43,877 bases of DNA from an uncultured Prevotellaceae bacterium (GCA_905202115.1 CAJKQZ010000001.1:1-43877), one strand, 5' to 3'; positions 25,239-34,075 are shown, counted from the first letter of the stretch. Numbers and translations: made by a program. Notes: generated by a model not told the origin, from the letters alone.

Positions 25239-26426
25239 ATGGCAAACAACATTTATCTCGCATCTAAGCCACGCTATGAGATTCTCGACGGGATGCGTGG
25301 TGTGGCTTCTATCCTTGTGATGTGCTTCCACCTGACTATGGCTTACAATTTCAGCCGCGTTGACACTCCGTTGGGGCACGTATCTATGGCGGTAGACTTC
25401 TTCTTCCTTCTCTCGGGATACGTCATCGGATACGCCTATGATAACCGTTGGGACCGTATGAGCGTGTGGAATTTCTGCAAGCGCCGCCTGGTCAGACTAC
25501 ATCCCATGATAGTCATGGGCACGCTTGTGGGCATGGTGCTGTTCTACTTCACCGGCGTGTACGAGCCGGGCGACCATAGTTCGCACCTCGTTGATCAGAC
25601 GTCCGTTGGCATGCTCATTCTAATAACCCTGTTGGGCATGTTGCTCATTCCCACGCCAAAGAGCCTCGACATACGCGGCTGGAGCGAGACCAACAATCTC
25701 AATCCCGCCCACTGGTCGCTTTTCTTTGAATATATCGCCAACATTCTCTATGCCCTATTCATCCGTAAGTTTTCCAAGAAGGTGTTGGCCGTTTTCGTGC
25801 TGGCGGCGGGCTTCCTTACGTTGGATAAGGCGCTCCATTTGGACGTTTTCGGCATATATGCCGACATGGGCGGCGGGCGCAACTCTATGAGCGGCGGCTT
25901 CTACCTTACTCCGCAGCATTTGTTCATTGGTTTTGTGCGCTTGTTCTACCCGTTCTTCTGCGGACTACTGCTCAGTCGCATAAAAGCACGTATACAGGTG
26001 CGCGGCGGCTTTTGGTGGTGTACCTTTATGCTGATAGTACTGCTGCTGATGCCATTCATTCGGGGCGGAGAAATTGGCACGCCGGGCTGCATGGACGGCA
26101 TATATTACGCCGTAAGCATTCTTGTACTCTTTCCCCTGCTGGTGTGCATGGGAGCAGGTAGCCAGGTGACGGGACGTAGTCGTCGCGTATGCCGCTTTCT
26201 GGGTGATATTTCCTATCCACTTTACGTCACCCACAATCCACTTGCCTTTTTGCAGCGCAAATGGGTCGTGGAGCACCCTGATGCACCTCTCGGCCAGCAC
26301 ATTTTTATCTTTGTCACGCTAAGCTTTACGGCCATAGCACTGGCATGGGCCATGCTCAAACTCTATGACGAGCCCGTGCGCGAGTGGCTCAAGAGGAAGT
26401 TATGGAAGAAAGCAACCGACAAGTAA
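25239..26426 (+). CDS. Membrane acyltransferase, acyltransferase-3 family
   Basis: This 395-residue polytopic membrane protein has about ten hydrophobic segments. The family motif is near the N-terminus: LDGMRGVASILVMCFH with R20 and H31, then FFFLLSGYVIGYAYDNRW. Such OafA/NodX-like enzymes transfer acetyl or other acyl groups to exported sugars, lipids or antibiotics; the substrate is unknown. Codon use is strikingly GC-rich (GGC, CGC, CTC, TTC, GCC) compared with genes on both sides, which suggests recent acquisition. No clear promoter was found in the 267 bp upstream. A hairpin and an inverted-repeat derivative of the local repeat family follow. Confidence 0.88.
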   Translation: MANNIYLASKPRYEILDGMRGVASILVMCFHLTMAYNFSRVDTPLGHVSMAVDFFFLLSGYVIGYAYDNRWDRMSVWNFCKRRLVRLHPMIVMGTLVGMVLFYFTGVYEPGDHSSHLVDQTSVGMLILITLLGMLLIPTPKSLDIRGWSETNNLNPAHWSLFFEYIANILYALFIRKFSKKVLAVFVLAAGFLTLDKALHLDVFGIYADMGGGRNSMSGGFYLTPQHLFIGFVRLFYPFFCGLLLSRIKARIQVRGGFWWCTFMLIVLLLMPFIRGGEIGTPGCMDGIYYAVSILVLFPLLVCMGAGSQVTGRSRRVCRFLGDISYPLYVTHNPLAFLQRKWVVEHPDAPLGQHIFIFVTLSFTAIALAWAMLKLYDEPVREWLKRKLWKKATDK

Positions 26427-26448
26427 CTCGTATGCCGAACAAAGATGA

Positions 26449-26480
26449 GGAGCTGCACCACGATCAAGCGGTGCAGCTCC
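26449..26480 (+). terminator. Hairpin after the acyltransferase gene
   Basis: GGAGCTGCACC and GGTGCAGCTCC form a perfect 11-bp GC-rich stem with a 10-nt loop. Only a short TTG follows, so termination is plausible but the T tract is weak. It begins 22 bp after the stop codon. Confidence 0.6.
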
Positions 26481-26645
26481 TTGTGCACATATCTTTTACA
26501 GACTTCGTCAATGTGACACTCAAAACTCTGTATTTGTCTTAAATCGATATAGAAAAGCATCTGTATTACCTGTGGGCATCTGTCATGAATATTGCTTGTG
26601 TAGAAAATCTTGTCGGTATTGAGGAAAACACTTTCCGCTTGTGAA

Positions 26646-26712
26646 AAAAATTATCTCAGACATATTTTAAAATATCTCAGAGATAATTCAAAATATGTCT
26701 GAGATAATTTTT
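26646..26712. repeat. Core-only derivative of the intergenic repeat (long inverted repeat)
   Basis: Two perfect 23-bp arms (26646-26668 and 26690-26712), both containing the repeat-core word TGTCTGAGATA or its complement, flank a 21-nt centre that itself holds ATCTCAGAGAT. The conserved 5' and 3' blocks of full copies are absent. It sits between the foreign-looking acyltransferase and the TIGR02757 gene. The rest of 26427-26856 has two terminator-like hairpins and no gene. Confidence 0.75.
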
Positions 26713-26733
26713 CGGGCGTTTTTTGCCAGCGTG

Positions 26734-26763
26734 AAAAAAGCCACCTGACATTTTGTCAGGTGG
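26734..26763 (-). terminator. Intrinsic terminator of the TIGR02757 gene
   Basis: CCACCTGACA and TGTCAGGTGG form a perfect 10-bp stem with a 3-nt loop. On the minus strand it is followed by a C and then six T, so it serves the leftward gene ending at 26857. Confidence 0.88.
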
Positions 26764-26856
26764 AAGGATAGTGTCTTCACTTTGCTCTTACGTTGATTGC
26801 TGGTTGCGTTGTACAATTCTTATTCGTATATCAAGAGTTGTTCGTCGTCGGCGAAT

Positions 26857-27591
26857 TTACATTCCGGACGCTTTTATAGTATTTGTATCCTGATTTACTC
26901 CCACGCCGAAAAGCGAAAAATCGCCACGTACCGGATCATCAGGAAAGATTTCTCTCAAGGCTTCAGTTATTCTGATTGCAGCTGCAAGAGAATAGGTCTT
27001 TGATGTAGTAAGGCCGATAGCGTGTGCCACTTGCACCACATGAGTATCCAATGGAATGATAAGATCGGCTGGTGAGAAGCTATTCCAAATACCGAAATCG
27101 ACAGGAGAGTTGCTACGAATCATCCATCGCAGAAACATGTTTATTTTTTTCTGAGGACTTTTGGACGATACGCTAAGAAAGCGGCACATGCGTTCCATTG
27201 CTGTACCTTCAAGTGTATTTAGATAATCCTCCATATCTTGGAATTGAGAATAGACATGGAAAAGACGGTCGAATATTTTTCTGAAATCCGAATACGACAT
27301 CATTCTGTAAAAACTGTCGTTCCTGTCTGTTGGAAAATCCATTTCAAAGCGGCGGGACAGAATGTATTCTTTAGGTCGGCCGTGCATTGTTCCGCATAAT
27401 TTATCGGCTTTGGCTATTATCTGCTTTCTGTTGCCGAAACTCATCAAGGCGGTGAGCAATCCGGATATTTCGATGTCGCATTTGTCGGAAAATCTATGCG
27501 GAAACTGAACCGGATCGTGTGAAATAAAATCCGGTTGTTCGTATTTTTCGGCTGCTTTAATAAGGCTTGTTTTTAGTTTTTCTGAAATCAT
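26857..27591 (-). CDS. TIGR02757 family (DUF2400) protein
   Basis: This uncharacterised Bacteroidota-enriched family has typical blocks GLLTALMSFGNRKQI, FLRWMIRSN, PLDTHVVQVAHAIGL and DFSLFGVGVNQ. The PLDTHV..A block and the helical layout recall the HhH region of endonuclease III-type glycosylases (VDTHV), so a DNA-related role is possible but unproven. I start at ATG 27591 (MISEKLKTSL, 244 residues). An upstream ATG at 27621 would place the likely -7 box (27599-27606) inside the coding region. Confidence 0.82.
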   Translation of the reverse strand: MISEKLKTSLIKAAEKYEQPDFISHDPVQFPHRFSDKCDIEISGLLTALMSFGNRKQIIAKADKLCGTMHGRPKEYILSRRFEMDFPTDRNDSFYRMMSYSDFRKIFDRLFHVYSQFQDMEDYLNTLEGTAMERMCRFLSVSSKSPQKKINMFLRWMIRSNSPVDFGIWNSFSPADLIIPLDTHVVQVAHAIGLTTSKTYSLAAAIRITEALREIFPDDPVRGDFSLFGVGVNQDTNTIKASGM

Positions 27592-27598
27592 AGTGTTG

Positions 27599-27606
27599 CA
27601 AAGTAA
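27599..27606 (-). promoter_or_regulatory. Possible -7 box of the TIGR02757 gene
   Basis: On the minus strand this reads TTACTTTG, one base off TAnnTTTG, 7 nt before the chosen ATG. It would give a leaderless or nearly leaderless mRNA and supports the shorter start. Confidence 0.35.
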
Positions 27607-27707
27607 CGCATTTTGTGGCAATATACCATGTCGCTTATTTGTTAAAAAGCTCTCTGCGGCTTTTAAAAATGCCTTAAATCAGACATTACTTAATTTTTGA
27701 TGCGTTG

Positions 27708-27741
27708 TTTGTTACCGAATGAGAAAAATTGAGTACCTTTG
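27708..27741 (+). promoter_or_regulatory. Predicted promoter of gyrA
   Basis: TTTG at 27708-27711 and TACCTTTG at 27734-27741 match the Bacteroidota consensus with a slightly long 22-nt gap. The gyrA ATG is 28 nt downstream. Confidence 0.6.
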
Positions 27742-27769
27742 AAACTCGATTTGAACAACCAAAAACATA

Positions 27770-30277
27770 ATGATAGACCAGGATAGGATTATAAAAGTCA
27801 ATATAGAGGAAGAGATGAGAAGTTCTTACATCGACTATAGTATGTCGGTGATTGTTGCTCGTGCTCTTCCTGATGTCAGAGATGGATTCAAACCCGTTCA
27901 CCGTCGCATTCTTTACGGAATGATGGGGCTGGGAAACACGCACGAGAAACCATATAAGAAATCGGCGCGTATCGTCGGGGAAGTGCTCGGTAAATATCAT
28001 CCTCACGGCGACTATTCAGTTTACGGCGCTTTGGTCCGCATGGCTCAGAACTGGTCAATGCGTTATACTTTGGTCGACGGGCAAGGTAACTTCGGCAGCG
28101 TCGATGGCGACTCTCCTGCTGCAATGCGTTATACCGAAGCACGCCTGCAACCGCTCGGCGAGGCAATGATGCAGGATATCGACAAGGAAACTGTCGATAT
28201 GACAAACAATTTCGACGATACTCTTACGGAACCGACCGTCATGCCGACTCGTATACCGAATCTTCTGGTGAACGGAGCCAGCGGTATAGCCGTCGGAATG
28301 GCAACAAATATTCCTACTCATAATTTAGGTGAGGTTATAGACGCCTGCATTGCATACATCGACGATAACGATATTGATGTAGACGGACTTATGAAGTATG
28401 TGAAAGCTCCCGATTTCCCTACAGGCGGTTTTATATACGGAATGTCAGGTGTGAGAGACGCTTACGCCACAGGGCGCGGACGCATAGTCATGCGTGCACG
28501 GGCTGAAATAGAGACCGACGCAACTCATGATAAAATAGTTGTTACCGAAATACCTTACGGAATTAACAAGAAAGAGCTTATAATGTATATAGCCCAGCTT
28601 GTTAATGAGAAAAAGATTGACGGAATAACCAATGTGAACGACGAGAGCGACAGGGAAGGTATGCGTATAGTCGTTGACGTAAGGCGTGATGCAAATGCTA
28701 ACGTCGTACTCAACAAACTGTTTAAAATGACTGCCTTGCAAACGAGTTTCAGCGTAAACTGCATTGCCCTCGTTCATGGCAGACCGAAACTGCTTACGCT
28801 TAAAGATTGTATAAGTAATTTTGTAGATCACAGGCATGATGTGGTCATACGTCGTACTCAGTATGAGCTGCGTAAGGCAAAAGAACGTATTCATATTTTG
28901 GACGGCCTGATAATAGCTTGTGATAATATTGATGAAGTCGTACACATAATCCGTTCTGCAAAAACTCCACAGGTGGCAATGGAGAATCTCGAAAAACGTT
29001 TCGGTCTCGACGAGATTCAGTCGCGTGCGATTGTAGAAATGCGTTTGCGTCAGCTCACTGGTCTAATGCAGGAACAGCTTCATGCAGAGCATGATGAAAT
29101 AGAAGAACGTATAAATCGTTACAACGAAATACTTAATGACAATAATGTCTGCCTCCAGGTAATAAAAGATGAGCTTACGGAGGTAAAGAACAAATGGAAT
29201 GACCCGCGCCGCAGCGAGATAGTTCCTACTAAGGACGAGTTTAATCCGGAAGACTTTTATTCGGATGACGAAGTCGTCATAACAATAAGCAATTTGGGAT
29301 ATATTAAGCGCACGCCGCTTGCCGAATTTAGAGCGCAAGGACGCGGAGGTGTGGGAAGCCGTGGCGGCAGTACCCGTAGTGAAGACTTTATAGAGTACAT
29401 GTATCATGCGACGTCGCACAATACGATGCTTTTCTTTACACAGAACGGTCGTTGTCATTGGCTTAAGGTGTATGATATACCTGAGGGCGCAAAAAATTCC
29501 AAAGGCCGTGCTATACAGAATCTGCTTAATCTCGCTCCAGACGACCAGGTGAGTGTATGTCTTTATATAAGAAAACTTAACGACCCCGAGTTTTGCAAAA
29601 GTCATTTCGTAGTATTCTGTACAAAGAACGGAATAATAAAGAAAACATGTTTGTCGGAATATTCACGTCCGAGAGCAAACGGTGTGAATGCAATAAATAT
29701 CCTCGAGGATGACAAGGTTATAAGCGTATGTCTGACCCGAGGTGACGAGGAAATACTGGTTGCCGATAAATTTGGCCGTGCAATTCATTTTAATGAAAGC
29801 ACTGTCCGTCCTATGGGACGTACTGCTACGGGTGTGAAAGCCATGACACTTGAAGAAGGCGATGAAGTAATCGGAATGGTAAGTGTTTACGATCCGGAAA
29901 ACGAAAGTGTAATGGTTGTCAGTGAGAAAGGATACGGCAAGCGTAGCGAAGTAAAAGATTACCGTGTTACAAACCGAGGAGGTAAGGGCGTAAAGACTAT
30001 AAATGTAACGGAAAAGACAGGAAATCTTGTCGCTATTAAAGCCGTGACAGACAATGACGATCTGATGATAATAAATAAGAGCGGTATAACTCTTAGGATT
30101 CATGTTTCGGATGCAAGGATTATGGGTAGGGCGACACAAGGTGTGCGGCTTATAAATCTTGAAAAACGTGGCGATACGATTGCAAGTGTTTGCAGGGTTC
30201 CGAGTGAAACCGAAGAAGATATTGCGGAAGAATCCGGCGAAGTTCAGAATCAGGACGTGGCCGAAAATGATGAATAA
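27770..30277 (+). CDS. gyrA: DNA gyrase subunit A
   Basis: GyrA is the cleavage-religation subunit of gyrase. Its 835 residues match the family. The catalytic tyrosine is Y121 in AAMRYTEARL, and the C-terminal beta-pinwheel shows GyrA-box-like blocks (QGRGGVGSRG, GAKNSKGRAIQN, NRGGKGVKT). The acidic tail (SETEEDIAEESGEVQNQDVAENDE, broken here only for description) is usual. In the quinolone-resistance region the sequence is HPHGDYSVYGALVRMAQ. Y82 occupies the position of E. coli Ser83, and G86 that of Asp87. See findings. A TPR gene follows after 37 bp. Confidence 0.97.
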   Translation: MIDQDRIIKVNIEEEMRSSYIDYSMSVIVARALPDVRDGFKPVHRRILYGMMGLGNTHEKPYKKSARIVGEVLGKYHPHGDYSVYGALVRMAQNWSMRYTLVDGQGNFGSVDGDSPAAMRYTEARLQPLGEAMMQDIDKETVDMTNNFDDTLTEPTVMPTRIPNLLVNGASGIAVGMATNIPTHNLGEVIDACIAYIDDNDIDVDGLMKYVKAPDFPTGGFIYGMSGVRDAYATGRGRIVMRARAEIETDATHDKIVVTEIPYGINKKELIMYIAQLVNEKKIDGITNVNDESDREGMRIVVDVRRDANANVVLNKLFKMTALQTSFSVNCIALVHGRPKLLTLKDCISNFVDHRHDVVIRRTQYELRKAKERIHILDGLIIACDNIDEVVHIIRSAKTPQVAMENLEKRFGLDEIQSRAIVEMRLRQLTGLMQEQLHAEHDEIEERINRYNEILNDNNVCLQVIKDELTEVKNKWNDPRRSEIVPTKDEFNPEDFYSDDEVVITISNLGYIKRTPLAEFRAQGRGGVGSRGGSTRSEDFIEYMYHATSHNTMLFFTQNGRCHWLKVYDIPEGAKNSKGRAIQNLLNLAPDDQVSVCLYIRKLNDPEFCKSHFVVFCTKNGIIKKTCLSEYSRPRANGVNAINILEDDKVISVCLTRGDEEILVADKFGRAIHFNESTVRPMGRTATGVKAMTLEEGDEVIGMVSVYDPENESVMVVSEKGYGKRSEVKDYRVTNRGGKGVKTINVTEKTGNLVAIKAVTDNDDLMIINKSGITLRIHVSDARIMGRATQGVRLINLEKRGDTIASVCRVPSETEEDIAEESGEVQNQDVAENDE

Positions 30278-30314
30278 ATCAACAGGAATAACTAACGTTT
30301 AAAATTAATTTGAT

Positions 30315-31565
30315 ATGAAGAAGCTTTTATTATTTGCAGTTCTCTTCTCATCTACTATTTCTTATGCCCAAAACAGTCTCATAGACAAGGCACAGATGAA
30401 GTTAGACGACAATAAAATAGAAGAAGCTGTTGAGGTTATAGAACCCGCTCTAACAAGCGGCAAAACAAAAAACTTGGCAGGAGCGTACAATATGGCAGGA
30501 AATGTTTACGGCCGTATTCTTAATGGAGAGATACTCAAGGCTGCCAACAATCAGCCATGCGATACAACAAAATTCATTTCCGCTCTGAATAAATCGCTTG
30601 AATATTTTATTAAGAGCTATGAATTTGACAACAAACCGAACGAGAAAGGAAAGGTAAAGCCGCAGTATAACGCCAACAATCTGAAGATGATTTCGCAGAT
30701 GTCTAATTATTTCATTTATGCGGGTCAATTCCTTAATACCAATGGCGACCAGAAAGGAGCTTATGACGCTTTTGAGAAATATCTCGAAATGCCTAAATTA
30801 TCGGTGTTTACTGAAGCGCAGGCCGACTCCATGTATAAAGCGAACGCTGACGAATACAGCACGATTTCTTATTACACGGCTTTGCTCGGTTATCAGATGA
30901 AGGATTATGACCGTGCTCTGAAACATATAGATTACGCAATAGCCGACACTTCCTCAAAAAACAAGAACGACTTGTTCTTCATTAAGTCGCAGTCTTTACT
31001 TGCAAAGCAGGATACAGCAGCGTGGGTGAAGTGTGTTACCGAGGCTATTACCCAGCTTCCAGACAATACGCAGTTTGTTCAGAACCTGTTGTATTATTAT
31101 AACATGAAAAGCTTGAAGGATGAGGCTATTACAACGGCGAATGACCTTGTTGCAAAAGCTCCCAACAACAAAAACGCATGGTATTCGGCAGGATGTATCT
31201 ATCTTAATGAAGCGAAAGATTTCAATAAGTCGAGAGAATATCTGCAGAAGGCTTTGGAGCTTGATCCTAACATGATGGAGGCTCAGTACAATATGGGCAT
31301 TTCATACGTAAACGAGTTGGTTTCGATAAAAGATAAATTTACGACAAACACTAAGGATCCTAACTATAAGAGAGACCTTGAAGCGGCTAAAGAGTATTAC
31401 AAAAAAGCGCTTCCTTATTTTGAGAAAACACGCGAGCTGGTTCCTGACCAACCTAAGATATGGGGACTTTCTTTGAAGAATGTTTACTATAATCTTGAAA
31501 TGAAAGACAAAGAAAAAGAAATCGACGATGTTCTTTCTGCGGCAGGTATAACGAGTTCCAACTAA
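30315..31565 (+). CDS. Secreted TPR-repeat protein
   Basis: A signal peptide (MKKLLLFAVLFSSTISYAQ) precedes about 395 residues of helical repeats. Clear TPR units are found at DYDRALKHIDYAIAD and NKNAWYSAGCIYLNEAKDFNKSREYLQKALELDPNMMEAQYNMGISY. The C-terminal block AAKEYYKKALPYFEKTRELVPDQPKIWGLSLKNVYYNLEM is typical of Bacteroidales homologues located after gyrA. It is probably periplasmic. The 37-bp gap suggests cotranscription with gyrA; the functional reason is not apparent. Confidence 0.88.
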   Translation: MKKLLLFAVLFSSTISYAQNSLIDKAQMKLDDNKIEEAVEVIEPALTSGKTKNLAGAYNMAGNVYGRILNGEILKAANNQPCDTTKFISALNKSLEYFIKSYEFDNKPNEKGKVKPQYNANNLKMISQMSNYFIYAGQFLNTNGDQKGAYDAFEKYLEMPKLSVFTEAQADSMYKANADEYSTISYYTALLGYQMKDYDRALKHIDYAIADTSSKNKNDLFFIKSQSLLAKQDTAAWVKCVTEAITQLPDNTQFVQNLLYYYNMKSLKDEAITTANDLVAKAPNNKNAWYSAGCIYLNEAKDFNKSREYLQKALELDPNMMEAQYNMGISYVNELVSIKDKFTTNTKDPNYKRDLEAAKEYYKKALPYFEKTRELVPDQPKIWGLSLKNVYYNLEMKDKEKEIDDVLSAAGITSSN

Positions 31566-31611
31566 GAAAATAAATGGAGGATTCCTGTTTCCGGTAAACC
31601 TCCATTCCTAT

Positions 31612-31660
31612 AAACAGACTCTTTTTTGCTGATTATAATGCGAAAAAGAGTTTGTTTTTT
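31612..31660 (+). terminator. Intrinsic terminator after the gyrA-TPR pair
   Basis: ACTCTTTTTTGC pairs with GCGAAAAAGAGT around an AT-rich loop and is followed by TTGTTTTTTT. An additional GGAGG..CCTCC hairpin lies just upstream (31576-31603). Confidence 0.75.
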
Positions 31661-31760
31661 TGTGATTAATACAGGTAAGGACGACGTTTTCTGTCATCTT
31701 GTTTTTTTGTATTAATAAGATTTCTTTTGTTACAAAGAGATTTTTATAAAAATCTTATAA

Positions 31761-31911
31761 GGCAAAAAAGTTCCCGCAGATAGTTGAAAATACAAGGGAG
31801 ATAATTCAAAATATGTCTGAGATATTTTAAAATATCTCAGACATATTTTTTGCTACATATACATGTGTTGATTTTCAAGTGCTTGGCGGGTGACCGTTTT
31901 TGTCTGTAAAA
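31761..31911 (+). repeat. Intergenic repeat, copy 5 (perfect palindrome core)
   Basis: This full copy has no A/T hairpin at its 5' end. Here the core is an uninterrupted 42-bp perfect palindrome (31808-31849); in other intact copies the two arms are separated by about 8 nt. It ends with GCTTGGCGGGTGACC and TTTTTGTCTGTAAA. The rest of 31566-32258 contains a terminator and a promoter but no gene. Confidence 0.92.
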
Positions 31912-32146
31912 TCGAACAACAACGTATTTCAATTTTTTCGGAAAGCAGTCTTTTTTCACTTATAAAAGTATTTTGGCAGGAAACTGGATATAGATTGAAA
32001 TATTTCCTTTCCGGTGATTTCTTACTGTGTCTGTTTTATTGATAAAAATGCTTGTCTTATATCGAACTTATGTTATTCTATTTCATTCCTATTGGTTTTT
32101 ATGGATATTTTTGTGTGTATATCTTTCTTATTCGGCTAAAAAGCAG

Positions 32147-32154
32147 TAAATTTG
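32147..32154 (+). promoter_or_regulatory. Predicted -7 box of the DUF177-rpmF-fabH operon
   Basis: TAAATTTG matches TAnnTTTG. It is 104 nt before the chosen ATG at 32259, leaving a long leader. The -33 element is not clear. Confidence 0.4.
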
Positions 32155-32258
32155 CAGGCGAATTTGGCATGAACTTAACAAGGCTGTAAGAAAAGACGGT
32201 GAGACGTTGTTCATTTGCCAGTTTGCATAGAAAAAAGCTAAAACAGTCTTCAAAAAGA

Positions 32259-32738
32259 ATGAGTAGTTGTATAATAAACGTCAAGGCTTTGGCCGAGAGT
32301 GACGCTCTGACGGCAAATATTCATTTGGACAATACTTTTTTCAAATGTTTCCATTCGTCGGATATCTCTGGCGGAGAGGTGGACGTTGTTGCGAAATCAA
32401 CGAAAACGGCCGCCGGCAACGAATATGAGGTTGCTCTCGAAATAAACGGGTTTATAAAGATTCCGTGTACGAGATGTCTTGACGAGATGAATTATGAGAT
32501 AAAGTTGGATGACCGTTTTAAGGCTCACGCGGGTGAATATATATCTGACGAAGACGCTGATTATGATATAATTCCCGCTAAAATAACCGGCGAATGCGAT
32601 GTAGCGGAACGTATATTCGAAACAATTGTTTTAAATATTCCTTCTGTACATTCTCATTCGGACGGTCTTTGCAATACAGACATGATAGAAAAACTCAAAG
32701 AGCATTCGGCGAGTGAAATAACGAAAATAATAAATTAA
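32259..32738 (+). CDS. DUF177 (YceD-like) protein
   Basis: This 159-residue protein has the DUF177 hallmark IPCTRCLDEMNYEIKLD near residue 67 and a C-terminal CDVAERIFETIVLNIP block. Family members sit directly before rpmF in most bacteria, and in several lineages have been linked to 23S rRNA accumulation. I chose ATG 32259 (MSSCIINVKAL); the upstream start at 32199 would add a basic, unconserved 20-residue segment. rpmF follows after 12 bp, confirming the assignment by context. Confidence 0.88.
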   Translation: MSSCIINVKALAESDALTANIHLDNTFFKCFHSSDISGGEVDVVAKSTKTAAGNEYEVALEINGFIKIPCTRCLDEMNYEIKLDDRFKAHAGEYISDEDADYDIIPAKITGECDVAERIFETIVLNIPSVHSHSDGLCNTDMIEKLKEHSASEITKIIN

Positions 32739-32750
32739 AAAATAACAGAA

Positions 32751-32936
32751 ATGGCACATCCTAAAAGAAGACAATCCAAAGCACGTACACTTAAGCGCAG
32801 AACTCACGATAAAGCAGTTGCTCCTACATTGGCTATATGTCCTAATTGCGGCGCATGGCATGTATATCATACTGTATGCCCTGAATGCGGCCATTATCGT
32901 GGAAAACTTGCTATTGAGAAAGAGGTTAACTCTTGA
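32751..32936 (+). CDS. rpmF: 50S ribosomal protein L32
   Basis: The 61-residue protein starts MAHPKRRQSKARTLKRR, the typical basic L32 N-terminus. It has a zinc-ribbon CPNCG..CPECG (the cysteine-bearing form). It lies 12 bp after the DUF177 gene and 12 bp before the chosen fabH start, forming the common DUF177-rpmF-fabH operon that links ribosome and fatty acid synthesis genes. Confidence 0.98.
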   Translation: MAHPKRRQSKARTLKRRTHDKAVAPTLAICPNCGAWHVYHTVCPECGHYRGKLAIEKEVNS

Positions 32937-32948
32937 CGTTAAGTGATA

Positions 32949-33956
32949 ATGGGAAAAATTAATGCTGCAATCACAGGTGTAGGCGGTTATGTGCCCGAAT
33001 ACGTGCTGACCAACGACGAACTGTCGCGTATGGTCGACACGAACGACGAGTGGATAATGACGCGAATCGGTGTTAAGGAGCGTAGAATCCTGAACGAGGA
33101 AGGCTTGGGAACAAGCTATATGGCCCGAAAGGCCGTAAAGCAGTTGCTGGAGCGCACCAATACCGATCCTGCCGAAATAGACTGCCTTATCGTTTCCACA
33201 ACAACTCCCGACTATCATTTTCCGTCGACAGCATCGATAGTTCTCGGCCGGCTTGGATTAGTAAACGCTTTTGCTTTTGACTTTTCGGCCGCTTGCTGCG
33301 GATTCCTTTATTCTTTGGAAATAGGAGCGAATATGATAAAAAGCGGTTGCCACAAGAAAGTAATTGTTGTTGGAGCCGATAAAATGTCTTCAATGGTCGA
33401 TTATACAGATCGTGCCACGTGTCCTATTTTCGGCGACGGCGCGGGTGCTGTGCTTCTTGAACCGACCGAAGAAGAATGTGGTTTGATGGATTCGTATCTC
33501 CGCACCGACGGTAAAGGACTTCCTTTCCTTTGCATGAAAGCAGGCGGTTCGGTATGTCCTCCTTCTTACTTCACGATAGATCACCACATGCACTATCTTC
33601 ACCAGGAGGGACGCACTGTATTTAAATTTGCGGTAACTCACATGAGTGATTCCTGCGAATTGATAGCAAAGCGTAACAACCTTGACAAAGACAGTATTGC
33701 GTGGGTCGTTCCTCATCAGGCTAACGTCAGAATTATAGAGGCTGTTGCCAAACGTCTTGACTTGTCTATGGACAAAGTCATGCTTAACATACAGCGCTAT
33801 GGCAATACATCTGCGGCAACTCTTCCGTTGGCTTTGTGGGATTATGAAAAGCAACTGAAAAAAGGTGATAATTTAATCTTTACAGCTTTCGGCGCAGGAT
33901 TCGTTTGGGGCGCTTCATATCTGAAGTGGGCTTACGATTACCAGCCAGCGAAATAG
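32949..33956 (+). CDS. fabH: 3-oxoacyl-[ACP] synthase III
   Basis: FabH starts fatty acid synthesis by condensing an acyl-CoA with malonyl-ACP. The Cys-His-Asn triad is visible: C116 in DFSAACCGFLY, His in VPHQANVRII, and Asn in YGNTSAATLPLA. I chose ATG 32949 (MGKINAAITGVGGYVPE, 335 residues) over the in-frame GTG at 32943. A terminator-like hairpin follows at 34030, separating it from era. plsX, often next to fabH in other bacteria, is absent here. Confidence 0.96.
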   Translation: MGKINAAITGVGGYVPEYVLTNDELSRMVDTNDEWIMTRIGVKERRILNEEGLGTSYMARKAVKQLLERTNTDPAEIDCLIVSTTTPDYHFPSTASIVLGRLGLVNAFAFDFSAACCGFLYSLEIGANMIKSGCHKKVIVVGADKMSSMVDYTDRATCPIFGDGAGAVLLEPTEEECGLMDSYLRTDGKGLPFLCMKAGGSVCPPSYFTIDHHMHYLHQEGRTVFKFAVTHMSDSCELIAKRNNLDKDSIAWVVPHQANVRIIEAVAKRLDLSMDKVMLNIQRYGNTSAATLPLALWDYEKQLKKGDNLIFTAFGAGFVWGASYLKWAYDYQPAK

Positions 33957-34029
33957 TAAAATCACCGGCTCTGAAAAAAGCGAATATTGAAAACAAAGCT
34001 TTGTTCTGGTATTTGCTAAAAATAAAACA

Positions 34030-34075
34030 CCCTCTCGCTACTACCTGATAAACGGGAATAACGAGAGGGCTTTTG
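34030..34075 (+). terminator. Intrinsic terminator between fabH and era
   Basis: CCCTCTCG (34030-34037) and CGAGAGGG (34062-34069) form an 8-bp GC-rich stem with a large loop, followed by CTTTTG. Confidence 0.75.
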
